Of a stretch of 64,000 nucleotides of DNA, positions 22,476-37,641 are shown in pieces. The notes beneath the pieces are model-generated. The model had not been told where the DNA came from and searched no databases. It saw nothing but the letters and a program-made list of their open reading frames with translations. The stretch is from positions 17,873,614 through 17,937,613 of the forward strand of contig OY992836.1 in assembly GCA_963921425.1 (NCBI GenBank), in the 5' to 3' direction. This DNA comes from Dryas octopetala. Its lineage: Eukaryota > Streptophyta > Magnoliopsida > Rosales > Rosaceae. The position numbers were made by a program, and so were the translations under genes. Within the stretch, counting starts at the first letter, position 1. Every line of letters starts with the position of its first letter.

Positions 22476-24096
22476 AGTACAAATTTAGTATAAATAATTC
22501 TATTTGACAGAATAGAAAATTAGGGTACATTTGAATGTGGGACCTATCAAAGCTATATTAAGAACAGCTAGTTATTTAAATATTAGAAGGGATCGATGAC
22601 TTTTTGTCTTTATTTTTTCTTCTTTTCTGTACAATCCAATACAAGAGAGTAAGTCAGCTTCCTGCATGTGATGAAGTGCAAAATTAATGCAACCAAATGA
22701 AGGTATCATAAAAGGTCAAAAAAGATGAAGGTAGCATAAGCCTTTCCTCTGTAATATTTTAAACTTTTCTCACTGTAGTTGGGCTTCAGACTATAGATAT
22801 TTAATTCAAAAGATAAGATAAGATGGTATGATTGCATGGTTTTCTTTCCTGCCTTTGATGCAAAATTGTGTCCTTTTTTGTGGGCATAAATTGTGTTTGA
22901 TATATAAGAATTGACATAAATTTTTCATGGGATGATTTAAAAAGAAAATTAGGACACAACCTAGCTACTCTTCACATTAGTCTTGCATTTTGTATTATAA
23001 TGATGCTCTTACAATGTCCTTTTCCAAATGGAATAGTGGGTATTTTCTGGTGTAGGCTTACACCTATACTTTGACATAATTCATGAATGTATACTGGGAG
23101 AACTTCTCTCCTCACACATAATTCATGAATGTCTACTTGGATTAATTTATATGCTTTTCCAAACAGATTTGACAAATTCACACTCACCCCTTTTGGAATT
23201 TTCTGTGTGTAATTGCTGCAAGCTAGCAAGCAATTGTATTAAACTGTTCTACACTGTCTAGTCAGAAGTATTATTTCTTTTGACACTAATTTTGGAACTT
23301 CCTTGTCCTCAATGCTCCTGTTCTTGTGTCCCCTTTTACCTACCTATCTACAACAACAACACATTTTTGTCTTCTTGCAATTTGAGGTAGATCTAAGTCT
23401 TTAGCTCATACCTCTACTTGTTTATAGACCTTTTATCTTTTTAATTTCCTCAATAAAGATAGAAACGCATTCATGCACCTTTTGAAATTTGACAAACTTT
23501 TTTAGTTTTAAGCAAACTCTAAGAGGTTGGTCTAAGACTCTAGAGTGTTATGTTATTTCTATAAAAAACTTACAAGAAGTTGTAGTTTAGAGAGCAAGCC
23601 ACTAGCTTAGGATATAGTCATACACAAGAAACTTAGAAAATGGGAAAATCTAAAAACAAAGCAAGAAGGGGATAAAGGAAGACTAAATGTAGTTGATTGA
23701 GTCCATATAAGAGTATTTGAAACATTAGGAGCCAAAGGAAGGTGTTACTTTTGAAACTCAAACTACAACAGGGAAAGAATATTGAAACTCTTACCAAAGC
23801 CTTGGAACTAGAGGCTGTACGTGAGAATGCCAAGTCATTCAGAATTGGATTGACCAGGCCAATTATCAGGTTAGCCCCATTGCCACTAGTCCATTTAGTG
23901 TGGGGAACCAATTCTAAAAGTACCAATTAATTAAATTGAATCCCATACATTATACATGAAAAACACACATACATTTTTAACCTTAAGAATATAAATTCAC
24001 CCACCATTACATTTGCATCATATGGTATCCCGTACAGTACAAATCAGTTATACAAAAGCATTTTTCGGATGTAACTATCTATTTTCCTTATATTTA

Positions 24097-24138
24097 ACAT
24101 GTGTTCTATGTCTGACCAAAAAAAACATGTGTTCTATG
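24097..24138. mobile_element. Micro-insertion ending in poly(A), with 14-bp target duplication
   Basis: ACATGTGTTCTATG at 24097-24110 is repeated exactly at 24125-24138. The insert reads TCTGACC then A(7). Confidence 0.85.
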
Positions 24139-24313
24139 AGAACACTAGCATGTGATGGCCACGTAAACTTCAAGTTCACCACAAATAATGTGATCCAATT
24201 TCAGACAATCTAAAACAGAGAGTCAGAAAGACTTCTCTCGAATGTGTACATCATCCTCATTTTTATCGAACGGTAGTTGGTTTCCCTCCTCTACGTGTCA
24301 GTGAAACTCAAAA

Positions 24314-27073
<2,760 letters not shown>

Positions 27074-27878
27074 AATATTGATACAGGATGTGAGAAATTT
27101 ATTTTTCTTCTAATCAGTGAATGAAGCAAAAAAGTTCATAGTCAGTGAACTTGGCCAATTACTCTGTACAATTCTCACTCCAATGTGCATGTAAGATTGT
27201 AAGCCAACCGAGGTGGTTCCATTTTTGGATATATGTGCTGATACCATTTCATGTCTTTATGTTAGAATTGGCTATGAGTGAAAAAGCCGAGATGTTGTAT
27301 TAGTGTTATGCAAGGCTTTGGATTTTACATTCTCCAAAATTTGATTGTATTGGGTACACCTTCTAATTGGTAATATCTGAAAAGGGGAATTGCAGAGTTT
27401 TCGAAATTCTCTAATGGGGCAACATATTTCAACTATAATATTGACCACATTGATCCTTGTTTTATTATCATATTAAAGAAATAATTGTGGGTGATCTTGG
27501 GGTTGTAATGTTGGTCTCCATAGTCGGTAAAGTGGGTGCATTTTTAAGTTGTCATATGCATTAAAAAGAGTGTGCATATGAGTGTGCGTGAGGATAACTG
27601 CAGTGTTGCCATTATTAAAAGAAGCAGATCTGTCCAAGAAGCCAGAAGGACCACTAAGCCGAACAGAAGCATCTAATGCTATTACTAAAGAAAAGCTGAT
27701 CAATGGGATTCTATTCTCAGAATTTCACTTTCAGAGGAAAAAGAACAACAGGGGGAATATCAAATATGTACACTACAACAACACTAGTAACAAGGACACA
27801 TTGATCAAAAGGATAAGAAGGAACAAAAGCAAAAACCAGTGATGTGAGAAATGGGGTGTGTTTGGCAAATGGGCTAAC
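27074..27878. other. Convergent 3' flanks of methyltransferase and tetraspanin genes
   Basis: This is 3' UTR and spacer sequence. A short palindrome (TGCATATG region at 27550-27580) is present. No gene was recognised. Confidence 0.45.
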
Positions 27879-29712
27879 TCAGACCCAACCCTGTTTGTAT
27901 TTGCGGAAGAGTTCCTCTGTTTGGGCATTCTTGAAGGCACTGCAGGCAATAAGATAGACCCATATGAGGACCACCACTGCCACTATGAGGATCACATTAG
28001 CCCTTCTCCATTCTTTCCTCAGGTTCCCTAACAGACCAGCCCTACAGGAATTGCAATTGTAGCACAGCAGGTTTTGGTCATTGTTCCACAGTAAGCAGTC
28101 CGGGTCTGCTGCTTGGTTCACTGGGTTTATCCACAGTGTTGGATTCACATAATTGTATCCACACAGTGTTGGAGGTTTACAGCATCCTGACTGTAAAAAC
28201 AAGAACAATTTTATAAGGATAGTGTTATTGGCATTCCAAAAAGGTCATCTTGCAATCCAACATGTACAAATTTTCTTTTATGTTTTTTTAAAATTGGAGT
28301 GCATGATGACTTTTTTGAAGTGCCAATAACACTATTCTTTTATAATAATAATAATAATGATAATAAGGAACAAAAAGAAAAAAAGGGGTAAGGTGAAAAA
28401 ACCACCCACCAAATTTTGTCACTATATGAGTCTAATGCTGGCAAGCATAACATGTTATGTTCTTTATAATCTTCTTGAATATATAGAAACTGTGGCATCA
28501 ATTACGCTATTTGGGTTACTTTCTTTTGGTCTAACATCCATGATTTCTTATAATAATTCAGAACCAATTGGCATCAAATAGAGCATTTGAGATGCCCCCA
28601 CACATCATGAGGTTTTGTGTTTTGTGTTTTTTTTTTTTTTTTTTTTCACCTAATGCATTTTCAACTCATGCTGAATTAGGCTACCCCAGGTCCCCAGCTC
28701 ATTCATGGACCACATTGAGTGGTTGATGGGGGGGCATATAGTGTGGGCTTGTATAATAAAAACCCAATTGGTGGGTCCCACTCCTAGTGGCTAGTCCTAT
28801 TCTACTGTATATAAATTTCAGGAAATTTCTCCCCCAAACATCTAGTGATCTAGTTAATTCTGTCATATTCTAGTAACTTCACTCACCACTTTAACTTCAG
28901 TTTCACCTTGTAATTTCCATAAGATAACAATCACAATGAGGCATTTGGGAAAGTAGGGGATTGAGGAACTAAAGACCAGTTTGGATGCACCAAGTTAACA
29001 GTCAATGTATGCATCAGATAATGTCATTCTTTCTTGCTAATTATAAGCACCCCCCCCATCAGCTTCTTTTTTGAAATGGGTTAAAAAGGTTGCTTTCTTT
29101 TCCATCAAAACAGTAATTAAATCAATAATCACAGTCAAAACCATCTTTAAAAAAAAAAAAAAAACAATTTTTACCATTCCAAGCAAACAAACAGAGAATA
29201 AGAGATAAACTTGCCTGAAGAGGAGAGATGTGAGCCATGAAGAACTGGTCAGCAGTGATGTAATTCTGGTTAAGCTTAGGACAAGTATCAGAATCAGCCA
29301 AACACGCTCTTATCTTCCCCCAAGTCTCAGAATCAGTGACATAGTCTCGAAGCCACTTGGAAAACCCATCAAGCTGGTACTCGCTGTAGGCCCTACCGGG
29401 GACGGCGTAGCTTCCGTCAGGTCTGGTGACGGTGAAAGCGAAGATGAGCACCGCAAGAAGAAGGATTATGAGGGCGGCCATGCAGAAGAGGTAGAGAGCG
29501 AGAAGACCCTGTTTGTTGAAATAAGCGCCGACGAAGCCGGCGAGGGAGACGAGCAGCATCAGGACGCCGAGGACGAAGACCGGCCACCGGAAGGCGTGGA
29601 TGCACTCGTTGTCGGTATTGGAGGCCAGCCATATGCCCGAGGCCATAATGAAGATGGAGCAGAGGAGGGCCATCAAGTTTAGAGTTGCAGTGATCTTGTT
29701 GCTCACTCCCAT
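27879..29712 (-). CDS. TET2: Tetraspanin, TET2-like
   Basis: Two exons (29215-29712 and 27879-28190) encode 269 residues. The ATG has a strong context (ACCATGG). Four transmembrane segments lie at about residues 10-30, 43-64, 72-97 and 230-252. The large extracellular loop carries the plant tetraspanin signature GCCKPP (168-173, at the start of exon 2), plus CYNCNSCRAGLL. The short tail is EELFRKYKQGWV. Tetraspanins organise plasma-membrane protein and lipid domains; Arabidopsis TET1/TET2 act in development. The junction LQ|SGCCKPP requires a GC donor (CAG|GCAAGT at 29214) with a normal AG acceptor, so this is a GC-AG intron. The intron also carries a 121-bp hAT-like MITE. Confidence 0.95.
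28209..28345. mobile_element. 121-bp hAT-like MITE in tetraspanin intron, 8-bp target duplication
   Basis: The element runs 28217-28337 and is flanked on both sides by TTTTATAA (28209-28216, 28338-28345). The terminal inverted repeats start GRATAGTGTTATTGGCA and stay similar for about 45 bp, so nearly the whole element can fold into a hairpin. It has no coding capacity. The 8-bp duplication fits a hAT-type transposase source. Confidence 0.9.
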
Positions 29713-30940
29713 GGTGGACTCAATTTGGAGAGACAAGTTAGACAGAGTGGTGTTGCCGTGTTGGGTAATGGGTTTGTGCTTGTGGTGCTGAGACACAGAC
29801 TGAGAGGCTTGTATATGGGTAGGTGGGGAAGGGGGTTTGTGTTGTTTTCTGTGGCTTTTTTACTCTGTTTTTGGTGTGAATGTGTTGCTTTGGATTTGGA
29901 TTGGGTTTTCTGCTTTTAATGCATTTGAGTGTGTCAAGGGTGCACCTATTTTTTGTGTGCATTGGTTAAGTGTTTAAAATCATTATCCATTAGCAACATA
30001 ACAACAAACAAAATGGTACAACAATTTTACTTGAGTCTTTTGGCTAGCAATTTGCATGAGGCTGCTTTAGTTATTGTAAGGGGAGTGGAGTGCTATTTGC
30101 ATTTCTTAAATATCTTATTCATTTTTTTTTAGTGTAAGAGTGTAAGAATCAATTAATTATTAATTTAGTAATATTGTTTTACTTACTAGAACTTTATCAC
30201 ATTATATTACATATGTATTCTATGTGTGCGGTGTTTTTAATTTTTATTAATAATGCTCTACTTCATCAATTTATCTCTAATATTTAGAAGTAAGTAATTT
30301 GTCACATTCAAATCATGTTCATCGTTCAATAATTTTGTAGTGATGATCAATTTACATCATTATTAATGAAAAGAACTTAAAACTCACGCCAATTGATCTT
30401 TATGATTAATTTTGATTAAATGATTAGACACATTGAAGCAACAAAAAGCTTTCTGATGAAAAGAAAAATGATTAAAAAACAAAAAATAAACTACAAAAGG
30501 CTTGATCCGTTGAAATTACAGAAAGTGAAACCGCATTTGTCAAAAGCGATTATACCAAGCTCTAAGCCCAAGCGCAAGCGCAACTGACGCGATTAGACAC
30601 ACGCTCCAACCGCACTCACCCGCCATATAGCGTTAAAAACTTAAAACTATCAACGCAACGTGACTCGCAACTGAATTTCCGGCGCGGCCGCCGCTTAAGA
30701 CAACTTGCTGGCCCACGTGACTCCGGCGTAAGCCACCACGTGGCCTATATTTGATTGGTCCTTGGCAATATCACTCCCCAATTAACAAGTCCCAAGGCGG
30801 CGTTCTGACCCTGTTTGGCAACAAGTACAATCTAAATCCAATCCTTTGTTAGTTAAAACGAACATTTAACTTTCCCGCGTCTTATTAAACTTTTCAAACC
30901 CCGAGCCAAACAGAGTTACAGTGTTGCAGAGAGAGCGAAA
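29713..30940. promoter_or_regulatory. Divergent region between tetraspanin and FANCE genes
   Basis: These 1.2 kb should contain both promoters. Sequence at 30540-30800 is richer in GC than its surroundings and has CACGTG/CCACGTGG cores (30713-30719 and 30736-30743). The rest is AT-rich. No element ends were found. Confidence 0.45.
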
Positions 30941-32508
30941 ATGGAGCAATGGGTCCCACTCTTCGACATCTTCTTGAACTCTCCGGCACCGGAATCCGAA
31001 GCGTCTATGTGGTTGAAGCAATCTTTCAGTGCCTCATCATCAACTACGTCCCCAATTACTACAGGCTCTTTCCTCTCGTTGCTAATGAAACCCTTGGACA
31101 CAGTTGTCGTTGACGATTCTTCTTCTTCATCTTCGTCTCGGCCTCCGAGCACAAATAGGTAGGTCAAAATTCAAACTCGAATCGCTAATGGGTTTTGATT
31201 GGTTTTGGCTACTGATAGTGAATTTTGATGAACAGGGTGATGTTCATACAGACTCTACCGAACATGGTTCAATCGCGGATTCTGTCGTTTCTCGCTTTCG
31301 ACCGTCAAAGGTTTTGCGGCAGGGACTTAGCTAAGTTGGCCCGAAACGTTTTGAGTGGTGACCAGGAGCTTGATTTTTGGGTACAGAGGGCTGCACGTAA
31401 TCTGCTCGACGTAGTGTCTGACTCGAATTTCGAGTGGATTTCTTGCTTGAGTTTGGATTCTGGGGAGGATGAGTTTGAGGCTGTGCCACGTTGGCTTAAG
31501 GATGCTGCAACTGCTAGTGATTTGGCTCTGCCATGGCTTCCTATATCGCCCGAGGAATTGGATTCAAGGACATTGTATGTTAATAGTGAAAACAACAGTG
31601 GTTCGTTCAGTCAAGTTGGAGAGGATGAAGATGAGGATATGACTGATGTGGTGGAGGAAATTAATATTGATTATCCAAAATGTGTTCATCTTGAACCCGA
31701 AATTCAAAAAAAGGCAGTTAGTTTGAAAGCTCAGTTTGTGAATTTTGAATCAACTTGTAAAACTGTAGAATTAGGGAATGAAATTCGCCAACTTTGCTTA
31801 GACAAAGGAGGAGATTCTTTCACAGTTTTGAGTCTGATTGAACCTTGGCTAGCTGATGATGAGACTGCTTCAGTTCTACTTTCTCATCTTACAAGTGGAA
31901 GTGAAGAAGAGCTTGCTTGGCCAAGCCAGGTTCTGTGCTCCATCATCCTTCCGAAGTTATTAATTCTTGAGGAACCAGCTTCTCGTGTGCTAGTGACTGC
32001 AACAGTAGAGTACTGCAAGCTTCATCAAAGGGCCAGTGAGTATGCACTCTTGTTTCCACTGATTCTTCGACAGGATGGCATCAACAACCCCATATATGAT
32101 GTGATCGTGCGGATCATCAAGGAATGCTTGCACCCGGCTCATGTTTCTTCTTTCTGTCAGAAGCTGCTGTGTGGAGAAAATGATGAGAGGAGAGTCATCT
32201 GTCTTCCTTGCCACCAATATCTGATAACTGATAAACTGGTATGGACAGAATCCTTGTTTAACCTGCTCCGAAGCATTTTGAATCATAATGTTCATTTAAC
32301 ACAAAATTCAGTTAACCATATTGTTTACCAGGTTCAGCAATTGGCTAAAAATTTTTCCAACTCTCTGAAATTTGGGAACTTTTTGTTATGTTTAGTCACA
32401 AAATGTTCTCCATTCTTGAAGCCGCACAAGCTTATATTGACTAAAGTAGTTGAGCAAAACAAAACCTTCTTGACCAAATCTATATTATGTAAATTGGCTG
32501 GCTTGTAG
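30941..32508 (+). CDS. FANCE: Fanconi anaemia group E protein homologue
   Basis: Two exons (30941-31158, 31236-32508) encode 496 residues. Exon 1 starts MEQWVPLFDIFLNSPAPESE and ends in a Ser-rich linker. Exon 2 continues RVMFIQTLPNMVQSRILSFL, has an acidic stretch (GEDEDEDMTDVVEE), and ends in a helical-repeat region (LLSHLTSGSEEELAWPSQVL, KLLILEEPASRVLV). The all-helical C-terminal domain fits FANCE, which bridges FANCC and FANCD2 in the nuclear Fanconi core complex for interstrand crosslink repair and crossover control. Assignment rests on this layout, my recollection of plant FANCE, and synteny with Arabidopsis At4g29560. No catalytic motif exists to confirm it. Confidence 0.82.
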
Positions 32509-33308
32509 CTTTTGTGTTGTAACTCTTTGAATGAGTTTTTGTGCTGTGAGTCTGTCGATCTCTGAGAATGAACATTTGGGACACCCTTTAGATCTTATTT
32601 GAAAAGATGCTTTTTATATAATTAGCTAATTCGTGGGGTAGTTCTACTAACATTTTAGTCTTAGAGCAAACCAATTTAAACTATTGGTCTTCACTCTTTA
32701 TTCACTAGAGTTATCTAAGCTACTGGTTTTTTCTGTTTATATTAAACTACAATTATGTTTTAAACCATTCGGTATTCAAGCAATGTCTAGAAAGCAATTA
32801 TGCTACTGTGTGGCTGTGTTTAACCTGTTTCGTCATTCATTTCTTTTCTATTATACTAATCTTTGATATTTTGCTAATAAAACATGAAATACAAAGAACT
32901 AATATGAAAGATATAGGAGATATTTCTTCTGCGGAAAAGGTATAAATCATTTTGGGGGGAATGGTTCAATTGTGTAGCCCACCTACTGTGAGTAATATTG
33001 CTCAACAATTCTATAATCATAATAACAAAAGAGAGATGATGAAAATATATATTGCCTCCTCTTGAAAGCATAAGAGATACCAGTTTTAGCTATTAAGAAC
33101 TCCCAATCACAAACAAAACAAGGAAGAAGAAGAGGAAGAAATAAACAGTGCATATTCTCTTGTTGGCATGTCTATCTTGTTTTTCTTCTTTGAATGATCT
33201 TTTATGTAGATGACATAATAACATTAAAAGATAAAAAAAGAAGAAGAAAAACTCATGAGTGAGAAACACAAAATTTATATGATGGGCACTTTTAGGAAAG
33301 GAACCCAA
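32509..33308. other. Convergent 3' flanks of FANCE and ACC oxidase genes
   Basis: AT-rich spacer with no exon-like sequence. A GA-rich stretch (GAAGAAGAAG type) near 33120-33250 is low complexity. Confidence 0.5.
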
Positions 33309-34418
<1,110 letters not shown>

Positions 34419-34468
34419 CTCATTTATTTTCTCTAATCCTGATGTAGAAGATAGGTAATACATAGGAG

Positions 34469-34476
34469 TATTTATA
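34469..34476 (-). promoter_or_regulatory. TATA box of the ACC oxidase gene
   Basis: TATAAATA on the minus strand lies about 51 bp before the ATG. A transcript start some 30 bp downstream would leave a 5' UTR of only about 20 nt. Confidence 0.6.
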
Positions 34477-34614
34477 GGCCCAGAAAATATTGTATTTACC
34501 AATATTATATAGAGGGTAGTTAGATTAGAAGATGTGGTAGTTACAGATAAACCTCGTTGAAAGGATAATTGCTTGGGTGCCTCTAAAGGAGCAAAATAAT
34601 AAGTCCAAGTTCAT

Positions 34615-34887
34615 AAAGGGCCCACTCCATATAGGATTTCAACAATCCGAACTGTTTATTTTTTAGGTCTCCATTAAGGGATCATTCTTGTAAAAAAATT
34701 AGGTAAATCGAAAATCATTTACCATATAAGACTAAATGGTCAATATTTCAAGTGTTTATTTTGTTGATCATTTAATCTTTGTAGGTAAGTGATTTTTCTA
34801 ATTTATTTTTGCAAGCATGATCATTTAACGGAGACCTAAAAAATAAATGGTTTAGATTGTTGAAATCCTATATGGAGTGGACCCTTT
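34615..34887. mobile_element. MITE with long terminal inverted repeats, copy 1
   Basis: The ends AAAGGGCCCACTCCATATAG and its reverse complement (one mismatch, GTCC for GCCC) start arms of over 100 bp. The arms share GGATTTCAACAATC and TTATTTTTTAGGTCTCC. The element lies about 200 bp upstream of the ACC oxidase ATG, close to its promoter. No clear target duplication was seen. Confidence 0.85.
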
Positions 34888-35961
34888 TAAAAATTTGTGT
34901 CAAAAATAGAATGTCACGGATCCACCCCATTTTAATATATATTCTCATCAACAAGTCAATCAAGATCTCCCTCGTAAACCAAGCTTTGTTTCTTTCATTT
35001 TTGCAAGAAACACTTTCCCTGTTTAAGTTATCCATCATGTGCATCTCTCTTTCTGTCCCCTTGTGTCTAGTCCATATATGTGTCTGTCAAGTTGGCTTTA
35101 TTATATGCATATTTCTGTTGGACATTGATCAGTTGTTTTGTGCATTGTACTTCGCCAGTTTAAACTAAACTAGGGGCTGTGTGGCACTGAATGAATTGCC
35201 ATTCAAACAGGCCAATAAAAACTGGGGAATATGTGAAACTTTCCAGTGGGTAATAAAAACTGGGGAATATGTCAACATCTAGATAATTAGATACTTTCAA
35301 TTTTTCATCAGCCTGCAACCAGCCATTGTTCAATGTATCAAGAAACAGTGTAGTTAGTCAACCTTTGTGATTATGCAGCATGTAATGTGTTCTGGTATGG
35401 AGTTTATGATGTCCGTGCATATATTTTACTTGAATTATGTGAGTAGAGGGATAAGAAAAATAGCTTATCAGTTTGGGCTTTTTTTCATTTGGATATATAG
35501 TGAAGTGGCAAATTGTTTGGATGTTCTGCATGGGTTGAATTCCAATCCTTGGCTTGTCTGGAAGTTAATTGTGATGCATGAAGGCACAGCAGATTGTTGA
35601 GCATTGTTGCAATTGATCATTTTGGGGATTTATTTATCGTTTCTTCTTGCTTTCATTACACTTTGTAATTTAGAACTGAGTATGGAATGATTTGGGGTAA
35701 GATAAAATAGTTACTTATCATTGATATTTATGTTCATATTCTCTGTGGTATCCAGAGATAAGTCCGACATTTTAAAGTTAATCTTCTGAATTGTGCCTTA
35801 ATAAATATTTCAAAAATCATTCCCAAGAATGCATCAAAGAGCACAGTCCAGACTTGAAGGTACTGGAACCGAAGCAGATACAAGTAATTTGGTCTAGTTT
35901 GATTGAAGGAATCTGGGCAAGAGATTAGACAATGTAAAACTCTGTAAGCAAGCAGGGGATT

Positions 35962-36732
35962 TACTTAAAAGGTCCATTGATTTTAACTACTAAATTTTAG
36001 TAACTTTTTAGTTTAGGTATCAAAATTAAATAGCATTTTAGATTAGATACTAGTTGAAAAGTTAAACAAATTAATAAAGTAAAAAGTATTAGAATTTACA
36101 AATATTACATCACATGCCACTACAATAAAAAAGTAAAAATAATATTACATCACAAATATTACATTAATTTATACTATATTATATTATAAAAAATAAAAAA
36201 ATCAATCCAGTCACAACTTAATTGTGACTGTTTTGGTAAATTGAAAAAAACAACTCACACCACTATACTATATATTATTTTGAGTAAAAGTATTGTTTTT
36301 ACCTCTATTTATACTATATTGTAGTATAATTTTTCTAAAAAAATTCAATTAAGTCACAACTTAACTGTGACTGTCTCACAACTTATATGTGACTGTCGTT
36401 TAGTCACAACTAAATTTGAAATTGTGAGTGTCGTACAGTCACAACTAAATGTGAAGTTGAGATTACATTAGCAAATTTTCAAAATAATATAAAAGCTTCA
36501 AGGACAATTTTGTCAAAACTTTATAAATTTTAACTAACACTCATCATATATGGGCCAAAGGATAAAAATGTCAAATGGAAAAGGCTCAAATCAAAGGGGC
36601 CAACATATTTGTGACCTAATCTAAAAACTACATTTAAATTTGGTAGTTCAATTGAAATATTATATGGTCTTCGTGCTATACCAAAAAATTATTGAAATTT
36701 GATATTTAATCATAATTTTCTATTACTTAAAT
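35962..36732. mobile_element. Non-autonomous MULE-like element, copy 2, with 9-bp target duplication
   Basis: The element runs 35971-36723, with flanks TACTTAAAA and TACTTAAAT (8 of 9 identical). It aligns end to end with the copy at 15400-16144, and only scattered substitutions and small indels are seen by eye. The different flanking duplications show independent insertion. Confidence 0.88.
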
Positions 36733-36947
36733 TGTATGTCACGGGAATTTATTTATTTATTTATTTTTCTACATATTGCATTATGGTTCCCAAAACTTAT
36801 GTTGTACTTAACTTTTTCTGTAAGTTTTGCTATTGCTAAACTCTTTATATATAATTTGCTTTCAATTCAGTTAAGTAAGTAGATACACACGTCAATAGTG
36901 CTCTAAAGTTAACCAGTTAGTAAAATAATACAGTGTTAATCATCTTT

Positions 36948-37248
36948 TTGGACCAACTACTACACAATGCAATCATAATGAACCATTCATTTTTTAGGTT
37001 CTCAATCAAAGATTATTCTTACAAAAAATTAATCAAATTGGAAATAGTTTAATAAACTTTTAATAAGCTAATTGTGCTCATATAAATAAATGAACACAAT
37101 ATTTTTAATAAATATTGAAATGATTGTGATGGTAAACAAATGACTAAATAATTTACTATTTAAATGATTTTTTGCAAGGATGATAATTAAATGAGAACAT
37201 AAAAAATGAACGGTTCAAGTTGAAATCACGTAATATAGTGAGCCTAAA
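36948..37248. mobile_element. Diverged MITE related to the 34615 element
   Basis: The arms share GAACCATTCATTTTTTAGGT (left) with GAACCGTTCATTTTTTATGT (right, reversed). Both resemble the TTATTTTTTAGGTCTCC block of the element at 34615. The outer ends (GGACCAACTACTAC against GGCTCACTATATTAC) are degraded. Boundaries are approximate. Confidence 0.6.
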
Positions 37249-37390
37249 ATGGTGGTTAGCGTTGTTGTATTTTACTAACAAATTAGCTTTTAAAGTGTTT
37301 TTGTACACACACATAATTAGATCTTCAATTAGACCTTCAAAGATGATGCTATTGGCAATCCCCAAAACACTACTTGCACTCCGCATTTGT

Positions 37391-37570
37391 TTATTTATTA
37401 ATTATTATTATTTTTAATTATTTTTTATCATTTGAATTGTCAAAATTAACAGAACTCCTCGCATTGACATGGAAGTGAAAGTCACAAAATGATGAGGATA
37501 ATCTTGGCAATTCAAATAATAAATAGTAATTTAAAAAACAAAAATAATAATGAATAATGGAGGAGTTCAT
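37391..37570. repeat. Inverted repeat, probable decayed MITE
   Basis: TTATCATTTGAATTGTCAA (37426-37444) pairs with TTGGCAATTCAAATAATAAA (from 37505). AT-rich arms continue outward for about 45 bp on each side. The inner GAACTCCTC (37452) is also the reverse of GAGGAGTTC at the right edge. Confidence 0.6.
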
Positions 37571-37600
37571 GTAGGGTTTTGAGAGTGCGAATGCACCACC

Positions 37601-37641
37601 ATTCAATTATTATATTTATCCAAAAAAGGATTCAATTATTA
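37601..37641. mobile_element. Micro-insertion with 12-bp target duplication
   Basis: ATTCAATTATTA at 37601-37612 is repeated at 37630-37641. The 17-nt insert reads TATTTATCC, A(6), GG. The A-run is not terminal here, so this is one of the weaker members of the set. Confidence 0.6.

Larger units (their letters stand above)
21851..24313. promoter_or_regulatory. Divergent region between cytidine deaminase and methyltransferase genes
   Basis: The deaminase leader (21851 to about 21960) is GA-rich on the plus strand. A TATATATATATATA run at about 21977-21990 could serve as its TATA region, some 130 bp before the ATG. The rest is AT-rich. It contains two poly(A) micro-insertions (22424-22475, 24097-24138) and a direct repeat ATAATTCATGAATGT (near 23076 and 23117). 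A frame at about 23740-23930 looks more ordered than its surroundings but matches nothing known to me. Confidence 0.45.

Noticed and set aside
29230-29682. 150-codon plus-strand frame opposite tetraspanin exon 1
   Set aside because: A mirror of GC-rich coding sequence on the other strand; the tetraspanin reading explains the DNA fully.
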